NCBI GenBank assembly: GCA_041191405.1
Contig: JBEEOW010000023.1
Coordinates: 1 to 64,000 of the forward strand
Direction of reading: 5' to 3'
DNA length: 64,000 nt
DNA from: JBEEOW01 sp041191405
GTDB taxonomy: Bacteria; Bacteroidota; Bacteroidia; Cytophagales; UBA9547
Shown here: positions 8,201 through 14,936 of the stretch, in pieces
Numbering within the stretch: the stretch's first letter is position 1
How the letters are laid out: each line of letters opens with the position of its first letter
Made by a program: the position numbers and the translations under genes
The notes under the pieces: generated by a model
Database searches by the model: none
What the model was told of the DNA's origin: nothing
Seen by the model: the letters and a program-made list of their open reading frames with translations, nothing else

Positions 8201-9740
8201 CAGCACCTAACTCATGGTTTACTAAAAATGTAAATGTTCCATTACCGTTATCATAAGCACCTGTACCATCAGCAATACCAACCATTTTGTAGTTGTTTAC
8301 ACCTACTGAATCACCTACAGTTAATAATGATGTTAATTTAACACCTGGTTTGTCAGCAATTAAATAAGGTGAAACTTGCGTACTTGGGCCATTTGCTGGA
8401 GATAATGCAATACCAGCAGGCATTAAGTTCATCAATTTATTTGCACCACTTAATCTGTAAGTAATTACGTGACATGATTTGTTAGTAGCGGTAGCAACGC
8501 CATTTTCCAATGGAGAATATTGTCCGTAATCATTGTCATTACCAATAGCAATAGTACTGTCATTCAAAATAGCTATACCCTCAGCTTTATCAAGAACTGA
8601 TGGCCAGCCATTTGCTAATAAATCCATTACTAAAGTTTTTTTAACAGGAATAATACTTGCACCAGTTAAACCTGCCTCATCTAACAAACCTTCAGCTGAT
8701 TTACCAGTGTATGAAAGTCCGTTCATTAAAGGTGTTGCACCTGAAATATTGATTTTGTAAAGTCTTTTTTCATCTTTCACACCACGAGCAGCTGCTTCTA
8801 GTACCAACATAGTAGTATCGTTCATTGCCACAGCGTCACCAATTTTCCAATCACGAGGACGAATATCAGTTCCTGCACCAACTGCACCATCGTTTACATA
8901 AGCAAACATTCTAGTAGCATTTGTACGTGGGTCAATTTCTAAAATTCTGTGAATTCTAGTATTTGCACTTACCGAAGCTGGGAAATACATTGGACTTTGA
9001 ATAAAAGCATACACTTTACCATTTGGTGTAATGGTTATACCTTCAAAACCTCTATTATTTCTTCTATATTTAAAAACTGAATCAATTTGAATATCTTGAG
9101 GTTCAGCTTTTGGATATGGCGTATAACGACTAATTACAACCCCATTGCGAGCAACTTTCCAAATAGTTGGTCCACCTTCTTCGCAAATCCAAAAATTACC
9201 ATCTTTGTCAACAACAATTCCTTCTGAGTCAATACCCCAAACATCTTTTGCAACCGTTTTAGCATTGAAGTTTGCACAATTGTTTACAGTATCAGTTGAA
9301 GCAACTTCTAAAGCAGTACTACCAAATCCTGTTGGATTAATAACTCCTGTTGCACCCGTTCCGTTTGGGCGTTTAATAGAAATTGTTTCTAAAATTTTGA
9401 TTGAATCACCTTCAAGTAAAATTCTGTGAATTTTAGGAGAATATGAAGGGAAACCATAAATTTTGTCGTAAGTAGGGCGACAACTTGCAGTATTTGCATT
9501 AGCTGCATCTACATTTACTCCTCTGTCAGAGACAGTCCAAAATTCCTTACCGTTTGTATTTGGTATAGGACATAAGCCAGAAAAACCACCTTCACGGTAA
9601 GTAATACCTTGAAATGTGCCAATAGTTGCAGATTTTCTATTTTCAAAATCTTGCAACTTAGTTATTTGAGCAATAGAGTCTAAACCTAGAGTGGTTAGCG
9701 CTCCTGCACAAAGAATAACTTTAGTTAAGCTTTTTTTCAT
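5280..9740 (-). CDS. Secreted phytase-like plus duplicated PhoX-like (DUF839-type) protein with type A T9SS sorting domain
   Basis: A 1486-residue exported protein. Residues 1-24 are the signal peptide. About 30-435 resemble the esterase-like phytase (beta-propeller) family: EGIVVDKDGNFWICEEGGP and RGFEGITITPNGKVYAF are its typical strands. Two copies of a 472-residue unit follow (about 455-925 and 930-1395), each with the features of PhoX-type alkaline phosphatase relatives: GTFTFLVNHELG, MNGEEGG, SRPEDGQWDP, HVLMQEDPGN, GIIDMEEILGPGNFLFVDQNH. The PED, ExG and DxxG acidic clusters may bind Ca2+ and Fe as in PhoX, but catalytic residues cannot be proven here. Residues about 1405-1486 are a type A sorting domain (LYPNPAGD ... 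GVYVIQV ... AVIIK). Inferred role: release of phosphate from organic phosphate at the cell surface. ATG 9740 follows a leader hairpin. Confidence 0.85.
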   Translation of the reverse strand: MKKSLTKVILCAGALTTLGLDSIAQITKLQDFENRKSATIGTFQGITYREGGFSGLCPIPNTNGKEFWTVSDRGVNVDAANANTASCRPTYDKIYGFPSYSPKIHRILLEGDSIKILETISIKRPNGTGATGVINPTGFGSTALEVASTDTVNNCANFNAKTVAKDVWGIDSEGIVVDKDGNFWICEEGGPTIWKVARNGVVISRYTPYPKAEPQDIQIDSVFKYRRNNRGFEGITITPNGKVYAFIQSPMYFPASVSANTRIHRILEIDPRTNATRMFAYVNDGAVGAGTDIRPRDWKIGDAVAMNDTTMLVLEAAARGVKDEKRLYKINISGATPLMNGLSYTGKSAEGLLDEAGLTGASIIPVKKTLVMDLLANGWPSVLDKAEGIAILNDSTIAIGNDNDYGQYSPLENGVATATNKSCHVITYRLSGANKLMNLMPAGIALSPANGPSTQVSPYLIADKPGVKLTSLLTVGDSVGVNNYKMVGIADGTGAYDNGNGTFTFLVNHELGADKGIVRAHGAKGAFVSKWTINKSDLTVLTGEDLIKNVYGWNTANQANEASTMTYAFQRFCSADLPAVSAYYNAKTGLGTMERIFMNGEEGGSNGYAVGHVSTGANAGNSYVLGKFNLTTNNSGLTAVGGWENLIACPFEQDKTVVIGTNDGGTGIMANSVAVYVGTKTNTGTEVEKAGLNNGVLKFINVAGSAAEIANSTTRATNITSGTAFTLSGTAATTFSRPEDGQWDPKDPSKFYFVTTDRLDQVADGVGAQIGRSRLWRLNFADITNPDLGGTIDLLIDGTEGVNMLDNMTIDNYGHVLMQEDPGNAAHNAKIWQYSINGDSIKVIAKHDPARYGDIGIAATAPFNQDEESSGIIDMEEILGPGNFLFVDQNHYSIPGELVEGGQMLKLFNPDTYAAYRKAAGIAKSTNATPYLLPTQPGVKLTSLLTVGDSVGVNNYKMVGIADGTGAYDNGNGTFTFLVNHELGADKGIVRAHGAKGAFVSKWTINKSDLTVLTGEDLIKNVYGWNTANQANEASTMTYAFQRFCSADLPAVSAYYNAKTGLGTMERIFMNGEEGGSNGYTVGHVSTGANAGNSYVLGKFNLSTNNSGLTAVGGWENLIACPFEQDKTVVIGTNDGGTGIMANSVAVYVGTKTNSGTEVDKAGLNNGTLKFINVAGSAAEIVNSTTRATNITSGTAFTLSGTAATTFSRPEDGQWDPKDPSKFYFVTTDRLDQVADGVGAQIGRSRLWRLNFTDITNPDLGGTIDMLIDGTEGVNMLDNMTIDNYGHVLMQEDPGNAAHNAKIWQYSTKDKSLKIIAKHDPARYGDIGIAATAPFNQDEESSGIIDMEEILGPGNFLFVDQNHYSIPGELVEGGQMLKLFNPDTYAASQVLTSIEPSNSTTLEGVSLYPNPAGDAATVSFTLEQNENVEISIVDNQGNQVIAPITKSLAAGEQKVTLNTASLSSGVYVIQVATSTQKSRIKAVIIK
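5582..8366 (-). repeat. In-frame tandem duplication of 1416 bp period inside the phytase-like gene
   Basis: Segments 5582-6950 and 6998-8366 line up at an exact offset of 1416 nt (472 codons) at both ends and are almost identical at DNA level. Only about a dozen amino-acid differences are visible, for example YAVGHV against YTVGHV and the most diverged patch, INGDSIKV against TKDKSLKI. The near identity, including silent positions, indicates a recent duplication or ongoing gene conversion. Confidence 0.92.
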
Positions 9741-9751
9741 TTTTGGGATAA

Positions 9752-9782
9752 TTGAGATTTGTTTTTAGACTACAAATCTCAA
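9752..9782 (-). promoter_or_regulatory. Perfect 11-bp hairpin in the leader of the phytase-like gene
   Basis: TTGAGATTTGT (9752-9762) and ACAAATCTCAA (9772-9782) with a 9-nt loop, ending 11 nt before the ATG at 9740. No T-run follows on the minus strand, so it is not a typical terminator of the upstream oxidoreductase gene. Likely a 5' leader stem-loop or an operator. Confidence 0.5.
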
Positions 9783-9909
9783 CTATTAGCATTATGAAGG
9801 CATTTTGTGAAAAATATGTTAATGTTAAAAAAGCACCATTAAAGTTTAATGAGTTGTTAAAAAAAACATCATTTTATTACTCAATATATATTTACATATT
9901 ACTTAAATA

Positions 9910-10974
9910 TTAAAAAATATCCACATTTCTCAGAATGATAGTTCTTTTTTCTTCTGCACTCATCATAGCTGCTTCTACAATTTTCACTGCTTCAAGGGCT
10001 TCTTCAGGTTGAACCATCAACCCACAATAACCTCTTAAAGCCATAAATATATTTTCATAATATTTTTGATACGCTCCAGTTACAGATTTAATTCTTTTTC
10101 TAATTACCTCGCCTTCATTATTTTCGGTATGTAAAATACCATAAAATGCAGGGTCGTCTTCCCCGAAGCCAGGGTCTGATGGAATTTTGCCTTGTTTTAA
10201 TTGCAACTCTTGTGGGTCTGTGCCATATTTTATAAACGAACCTTTGTAACCATGCATTTGTACCGTTGGCACTGGCTCTCTTACCAAAGTGCTCGACTTT
10301 AAAATTACAGTGGTATTTGTATAATCTAACCTTACATTAAAATAATCAGTAGCCTTTGCTTCTTTTCTTAGCACACGTAAGTCAGCAGTAACCGACAAAG
10401 GCTTACCGAATAATTGTAAAGCCATATCAATTAAATGTACACCTAAATCATACAAAGTACCCGAACCGGGCACTGCATCTTCTTTCCACTTTTTGGTAGT
10501 AATATGGGTTCTAAATCTGTCATAATGCAATTCAAGTTCTACAATTTCGCCTAATTGGTTTTCGTCAATTAGTTTTTGAATGGTTAAAAAATCATTTTCA
10601 AGACGTTTGTTATGAAACACAGAAATAAGCAAGTTTTTTTCCTTTGCTAAGGCAATTAAGTATTCCGCTTCTTTGCTTTTTATGGTAAATGGTTTTTCAA
10701 CAACTACATTTTTACCAGCAAGTAAACAAGCTTTAGCCATTGGAAAATGTAATTGATTGGGAGTGTTAACCACCACTAATTCAACCTCTTTATCATTCAA
10801 AATAGTTTCAAAATTACGAGCAATAATTACCTCAGGATAATGCAACAAGGCAGTATCTTTGGTTCTTTGAAGAATATATTTCAACTCAAATCCTTCATTA
10901 GATGCAATCAAAGGTGCATGAAACACTTCCCCTGACATACCATACGATGCCAATGCTGTAACTATTTTTTTCAT
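9910..10974 (-). CDS. Gfo/Idh/MocA family NAD(P)-dependent oxidoreductase
   Basis: A cytoplasmic oxidoreductase of about 354 residues. The N-terminal Rossmann domain starts KKIVTALASYGMSGEVFHAP, followed by VELVVVNTPNQLH and the family motif VVVEKPF (the Lys of EKP is catalytic in this family). The C-terminal alpha/beta domain carries VHLIDMALQLFG, where the His of the D-x-G-V-H-x-I-D motif is the second conserved active-site residue. Substrate is probably a sugar or inositol derivative but cannot be specified. The frame opens at 11019; I prefer ATG 10974 because MKKIV starts the first Rossmann strand and the extra 15 residues are not family-like. It lies just downstream of the PIN-domain gene, with little sign of functional linkage. 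Confidence 0.9.
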   Translation of the reverse strand: MKKIVTALASYGMSGEVFHAPLIASNEGFELKYILQRTKDTALLHYPEVIIARNFETILNDKEVELVVVNTPNQLHFPMAKACLLAGKNVVVEKPFTIKSKEAEYLIALAKEKNLLISVFHNKRLENDFLTIQKLIDENQLGEIVELELHYDRFRTHITTKKWKEDAVPGSGTLYDLGVHLIDMALQLFGKPLSVTADLRVLRKEAKATDYFNVRLDYTNTTVILKSSTLVREPVPTVQMHGYKGSFIKYGTDPQELQLKQGKIPSDPGFGEDDPAFYGILHTENNEGEVIRKRIKSVTGAYQKYYENIFMALRGYCGLMVQPEEALEAVKIVEAAMMSAEEKRTIILRNVDIF

Positions 10975-11025
10975 AAATGATTTTGAATTTGAAGGTGCAA
11001 GATATTGAAAAAGTGGCAAATGGGT

Positions 11026-11439
11026 TTAACTAATAACTGTTATTCCTGAATAACTTGGGAACAATCTATCTGATGATAATATTGGAAGGTTTTCAGATAT
11101 GGCTTGTGATATAATTAGCAAATCAAATGGATCACCATGTAATTTATTGGCACTTAAATACACTTGTGGTACTTTGGTAATACCCAAATAAAATTCTGTC
11201 TTTGATTTTAAAAGTTTAATATTTAAACTTTTACGATATTTTTCAAGTTCCAAAATATCGAACTTAAAAGTAAATTGTTTTTGTAAACGAGCTTTTATAC
11301 TTAACTCATAATATGAAGCTTCTGAGACAAAAATTTCATTATCATTATTATCAATAATTGCTTTTTGTGCCTCGCTCAAACTATTAAAATCTTCATCTAA
11401 AAAGTACAAAAATACATTTGTATCTAATAAATATTTCAT
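11026..11439 (-). CDS. PIN-domain ribonuclease, VapC-like toxin
   Basis: A 137-residue PIN domain. The acidic active-site set is visible: D6 in YLLDTNVFLYFL, E44 in SEASYYELSIKA, D103 in GDPFDLLIISQA and D122 in ILSSDRLF. In VapC toxins these residues hold Mg2+ and cut tRNA or rRNA; here the specific target is unknown. The ATG at 11439 overlaps the stop of a 51-codon gene by four bases (ATGA), the usual arrangement of a toxin following its antitoxin. I therefore call it the toxin of a type II pair. PIN nucleases outside toxin systems exist, but size and context favour VapC. Confidence 0.82.
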   Translation of the reverse strand: MKYLLDTNVFLYFLDEDFNSLSEAQKAIIDNNDNEIFVSEASYYELSIKARLQKQFTFKFDILELEKYRKSLNIKLLKSKTEFYLGITKVPQVYLSANKLHGDPFDLLIISQAISENLPILSSDRLFPSYSGITVIS

Positions 11440-11591
11440 TTTGAATTATGTAAAGGAATTTCGTGTGGTTCTAACAATAAATGTAGGTTCCCAAAGGCTC
11501 CCTTTAATTTTGTTTTTGCCAATTCAAGCCTACCTAATTTCTTTTTAGGCTCGCTTTTTTTAACATTTTTATCGTCGGTTTTCATAACCAT
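11436..11591 (-). CDS. Putative antitoxin of the PIN-domain toxin (short gene)
   Basis: A 51-codon open frame read on the minus strand from ATG 11591 (second ATG at 11585) to TGA 11436-11438. The product begins MVMKTDDKNVKKSEPKKK, continues LGRLELAKTKLKGAFGNL and ends HLLLEPHEIPLHNSK. A basic N-terminus precedes a helix and a short acidic/hydrophobic tail; the GAFGNLHLLLEPHEIPL end is similar in style to the C-terminal tails of small VapB antitoxins that thread through the PIN toxin (pattern-level resemblance only). The ATGA overlap with the toxin implies translational coupling. No clear DNA-binding fold is visible in the short N-terminus. Confidence 0.6.
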   Translation of the reverse strand: MVMKTDDKNVKKSEPKKKLGRLELAKTKLKGAFGNLHLLLEPHEIPLHNSK

Positions 11592-11795
11592 AATTTTAGC
11601 TTTACAACGTTTATCACAAATATAAAGTTTATTAAATTTATCTACAAAAAATTAAATTCCCATTTGTAAGATAATAATAAATAACAAAAGATTGACATAT
11701 CTCCCAAAATGAACAACGGATTATATTTCAAAAAAATATAATTAAATTTCAAACCTAAATAAAACTATGTTTCAATTAGAAAATAAACTACTAGT

Positions 11796-12995
11796 ATGAA
11801 TAATATCAATAGTATGAGTAATAAAGTAACTCAGAAATCCGTGGGTGTTTTTGAGTTCAGTCGATTTGTGTCATCAGTACAATTTATTGCAGGTTTTATT
11901 TTCGTGTCAATTCCCCTTATAGCCTTATATGCATATTATGGAAACCCTTTCTATTCAATTCATGGCGAAGAACAAAAACTTTTTAGTTATGAAATATTTT
12001 GGGATAGAGTCGAATTCATTTTCAAATCAAAAAATGCAACCAAACATGTAGACTTATATTTTATCATTATTTCAATTTGTCTATATATCAGTTTTGGATT
12101 GGCTTGGAGAAACTTTTATTTATTTTTTAAAGGCAATTACTCAATTTTAATCGACAACAACTCTTCAAAAGTTACAATCAATGCAAATGGTAAAAATTTC
12201 AATTTCCCCTTTAGCGAAATACATTCATTCAAAGTTAGTGTATATGAATATGTTAAAAAATCCAGAAGACATACAGTATATATTTTACAGCTTATAAAAA
12301 ATGATGGATATGCCTGGGAATTAAAGCGTTCTGAAAATCAAAATGAAATTATAACATTACATAATCAGTTAGTAAATGAAATTCAGTTAAAAAATCCAAA
12401 TACAAGCCCTGAAATAATTCATACAAAAATAGATTATTTTGAAACTTCCGTTGATGGATTAAAAGTTTTAAAAATGAATAAATTTCCAAGCTATCTTCTT
12501 TTAATCAATACATTTATTTTTGTTTATGTTTCAATTAAATGTATTACTTTGTTCAAAATAGAAAACCTAGACCCAGCAATGGTTATTCCATTAATATTTT
12601 TTTGTATTGCATCATATATACTTATTCTATTTTGGAAAACTGCTTTTAAACAACTGTTTTATCATTTTGAATTAAATATTGATGATAAAAGCTTTAAATT
12701 TTACAGAATAAGCAGAATTTCAAATCAAAAAATTTTAGTTACAGACTTGCCTTTTGAATCAATAGATAGAATTTTGATAGCTCCAGTACAAACTAAGTAT
12801 TTTTTAGATAACACAGGATTAGGAATAATAGCAAAATCAGATGTAGAAACTTACACACTTAAGGAGATAGTTTCAGTAGAATTACAACATTCAATTGGAA
12901 TTTCATTATTCTTCCTTGAAAACGAAATTGAACATTTTGAATTTGAAAAATACCTACAAGATTACTTAAAATCAAAAGGATACGAGGTAAAATAG
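11796..12995 (+). CDS. Four-helix membrane protein with PH-like domains, unknown function
   Basis: A 399-residue protein with four hydrophobic segments in two pairs (about residues 28-48 and 88-108, then 232-250 and 260-280). Each pair is followed by a beta-rich cytosolic-type segment: NYSILIDNNSSKVTINANGK then SEIHSFKV, and HFELNIDDKSFKFYRISR then FESIDRILIAPVQT. The arrangement suggests two copies of a TM-hairpin plus PH-like (bPH/YcxB-like) unit, but no family is firmly recognised. Start ATG 11796; a second in-frame ATG at 11814 is possible. It is divergent from the toxin-antitoxin pair across about 200 bp of AT-rich sequence in which I see no gene. Confidence 0.6.
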   Translation: MNNINSMSNKVTQKSVGVFEFSRFVSSVQFIAGFIFVSIPLIALYAYYGNPFYSIHGEEQKLFSYEIFWDRVEFIFKSKNATKHVDLYFIIISICLYISFGLAWRNFYLFFKGNYSILIDNNSSKVTINANGKNFNFPFSEIHSFKVSVYEYVKKSRRHTVYILQLIKNDGYAWELKRSENQNEIITLHNQLVNEIQLKNPNTSPEIIHTKIDYFETSVDGLKVLKMNKFPSYLLLINTFIFVYVSIKCITLFKIENLDPAMVIPLIFFCIASYILILFWKTAFKQLFYHFELNIDDKSFKFYRISRISNQKILVTDLPFESIDRILIAPVQTKYFLDNTGLGIIAKSDVETYTLKEIVSVELQHSIGISLFFLENEIEHFEFEKYLQDYLKSKGYEVK

Positions 12996-13127
12996 AAAAT
13001 TAAAACCTAAACCAATTTGTAGCAAAGTATATCAAAACAAAGTCTTGTCAATTACATCCTTTTGGTATTCTTGGTGGTATGTAAATAATCCTCAATTGCC
13101 ATAAACTTGCAAATCAAACATATCTTT

Positions 13128-13736
13128 TTAGTCAATTCCATTTGTTAACAGCAAATATCCTTTAGCTTTTGTCAATAAAATAAAAGCGTTGTCATTGGCA
13201 TAGTCACCATTAAAATATCGTAAGTTTTCATGCTTTGGATATACATCATTTGAAGACTTTAAAAAATTAGGTTCAACAATAAATAAGCTCCAACTTTCAT
13301 AAACTGAAATAAATGAAATGAAATTATCAACAATTGCACTTGCTTTTTCTTTGTCTATTTGCTTTGAATAATAACTAAAAAAACTACCTTTTGTGGTGTC
13401 ACCGGTCAACATCGCTGTGAGAAACTCTCGTTTCCCATTCTCTACTTCCTTAACTTTTAATTCGATATTCTCTTTAAGAATATTACCCTTCTTTAACTTA
13501 TAGCTTTGTGTAATGTTATCGAAATAATGCATATTGAACCAACTCCTTTCTTTGTCTTGATATACAAGCTGTTCAATAAATGAGTCTGATTGTAAAAAAT
13601 TAAGTAGTTCAGTATTCAAATCAGAGTAGTATACTTCAAATTGTAATAGCAATGTATTACTGTTCAATACAATATCAACCGAATCTAAAAAAACCTTTAT
13701 AGGTTTTGCGAATATGTCGGTTTGTTTTGTGTCCAT
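13128..13736 (-). CDS. Hypothetical protein
   Basis: A 202-residue soluble-looking protein without signal peptide or membrane segment. Mixed composition with a central KEVENGKREFLTAML helix-like stretch and Tyr/Asn-rich ends. I recognise no family or motif. It has its own ATG at 13736 and is separated from its neighbours by 120 to 130 bp on each side, so it is probably transcribed alone. Nothing in the context suggests a role. Confidence 0.55.
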   Translation of the reverse strand: MDTKQTDIFAKPIKVFLDSVDIVLNSNTLLLQFEVYYSDLNTELLNFLQSDSFIEQLVYQDKERSWFNMHYFDNITQSYKLKKGNILKENIELKVKEVENGKREFLTAMLTGDTTKGSFFSYYSKQIDKEKASAIVDNFISFISVYESWSLFIVEPNFLKSSNDVYPKHENLRYFNGDYANDNAFILLTKAKGYLLLTNGID

Positions 13737-13858
13737 TGTATTGATATATACTTTTCGTTAGTGAGTTAATTAAAACGTAAACTAATGAGAAAAAAGCATG
13801 CTGTAGCTACAAAATTGCAGTTTTATAACACTTACCTTCATGCTTGGAGTTGCTGAGA

Positions 13859-14713
13859 CTACTTTGTCTCAATCGAACTCATAACTAACTTAAAATCAAT
13901 AGGTATTAATAACTCTGATTTAACTGGTCTATTATGACTAAGAGCTGGCTTTAGGTATGTCAAAAACTTTGAAACCCTTAATGCCTCAGCATCTAAAATT
14001 GGGTCAGAGCTAATTTCAACCTCCACTTTTGAGACTCTACCATCTGCTTCAATGGTCGCTTTTATTGTTGTTCTGCCACTTTCAGATAAATAACGAGCAG
14101 CTTCAGGAAAAACCATTTTTGAATATAAAAATTTCAATAAATACTGTTCACCATCACCATATTGTGCTGGCTTGTAATTATCACCAAATTTGGTTGGAAA
14201 TTCTACACCGAACTGATTAAAATATTGCATTCTCAATATTTCTCCTTGATTATTATATACTTCAATTGCAGCTACTTTTCCATTTGGATGATAAAAAATC
14301 CAATTACCCGACATTTTCCCTTTGTTATAAAACCCTACATAGTCTTTTGAACCATTTGGGTAAAATGCTTTTACCGAATCAATTTGGTTTCCTTCTACAT
14401 CAAACTTCTCATGTTTATATACACTTCCATTTGTGTGATAATATTTCCACTCTCCTACTTTGGTTAATCCTTTTTTATCTTTTGAAAATCCACTTGCACA
14501 TTTAGATTTGTTAAATGAATAAAAATCAGTTACTTCAAATAACTTGTTTTCATTTGATTGAATTGAAATCTCTCGATAATAAATGATAGAATCTTCATTT
14601 CTTGCTTTTTCAAACTTCCAATTTAAGTTGGTAGTTTTTACCTGAGCCATTGCTACATTTGAAAAAATCATTGTAGCTAAAATTGCAAATACAATTGTAC
14701 ACTTTTTAAACAT
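13859..14713 (-). CDS. Exported MORN_2/YwqK-type repeat protein with TonB C-terminal domain
   Basis: A 284-residue protein with a signal peptide (residues 1-23, ending AMA). About residues 85-165 hold YwqK/MORN_2-type repeats: GEWKYYHTNGSVYKHEKFD, then KAFYPNGSKDYVGFYNKGK, then NWIFYHPNGKVAAIEVYN. Residues about 195-280 are a TonB C-terminal domain (FPEAARYLSESGRTTIKATI, DGRVSKVEV, DAEALRVSKFL, then VPIDFKL-like IPIDFKL). This combination is common in Bacteroidota. Without a TM anchor and proline-rich arm, it is unlikely to energise transport; more probably it is a periplasmic binding protein. A short hairpin overlaps its stop codon (13854-13871). Confidence 0.75.
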   Translation of the reverse strand: MFKKCTIVFAILATMIFSNVAMAQVKTTNLNWKFEKARNEDSIIYYREISIQSNENKLFEVTDFYSFNKSKCASGFSKDKKGLTKVGEWKYYHTNGSVYKHEKFDVEGNQIDSVKAFYPNGSKDYVGFYNKGKMSGNWIFYHPNGKVAAIEVYNNQGEILRMQYFNQFGVEFPTKFGDNYKPAQYGDGEQYLLKFLYSKMVFPEAARYLSESGRTTIKATIEADGRVSKVEVEISSDPILDAEALRVSKFLTYLKPALSHNRPVKSELLIPIDFKLVMSSIETK

Positions 14714-14790
14714 GATTCAAAAATAAAAGATAAATATTGATTTTAAAATATTTTCAAGAATGATTTTGATTGAAATTTGAAAATAAACAC

Positions 14791-14828
14791 AAAAAAGGGT
14801 CGCTAAATTGCTTTAACGACCCTTTTTT
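14791..14828 (-). terminator. Bidirectional Rho-independent terminator after the PorP/SprF gene
   Basis: Perfect 12-bp stem AAAAAAGGGTCG (14791-14802) and CGACCCTTTTTT (14817-14828), with an inner TAAA/TTTA extension. It has T-runs in both directions and would end the long minus-strand surface-protein transcript. Confidence 0.85.
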
Positions 14829-14841
14829 TTATATTATTTCA

Positions 14842-14900
14842 CGAAAAATAAACTTTACTAATGCTTCGACAGGCTCAGCAACCGTAAAGTTTATTTTTCG
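14842..14900. repeat. Intergenic palindromic element, copy 2
   Basis: Perfect 17-bp inverted repeat CGAAAAATAAACTTTAC (14842-14858) and GTAAAGTTTATTTTTCG (14884-14900) around a 25-nt loop containing CTTCGACAGGCTCAGC. The 12-mer GCTCAGCAACCG occurs in the loop (ending at 14884) and again directly after the right arm (14900-14911). The arms follow the same CGAAAAATA-NNN-TTTAC pattern as the element at 3991-4048, with a different but again paired middle triplet. Confidence 0.65.
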
Positions 14901-14936
14901 CTCAGCAACCGCACTTCGGCTACGTTCAGTGACCTA

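Noticed and set aside
11767..11799. Ten-codon frame MFQLENKLLV whose TGA overlaps the ATG at 11796
   Set aside because: A possible leader peptide, but it is too short to distinguish from chance in AT-rich DNA and shows no regulatory pattern.
13794..13845. AAGCATG/CATGCTT inverted repeat between two minus-strand genes as a terminator
   Set aside because: Seven bp with a 38-nt loop and no T-run is too weak.
14029..14505. Overlapping plus-strand frames opposite the TonB-C domain gene
   Set aside because: They overlap each other in different frames and a well-supported gene; products are hydrophobic, low complexity shadows.
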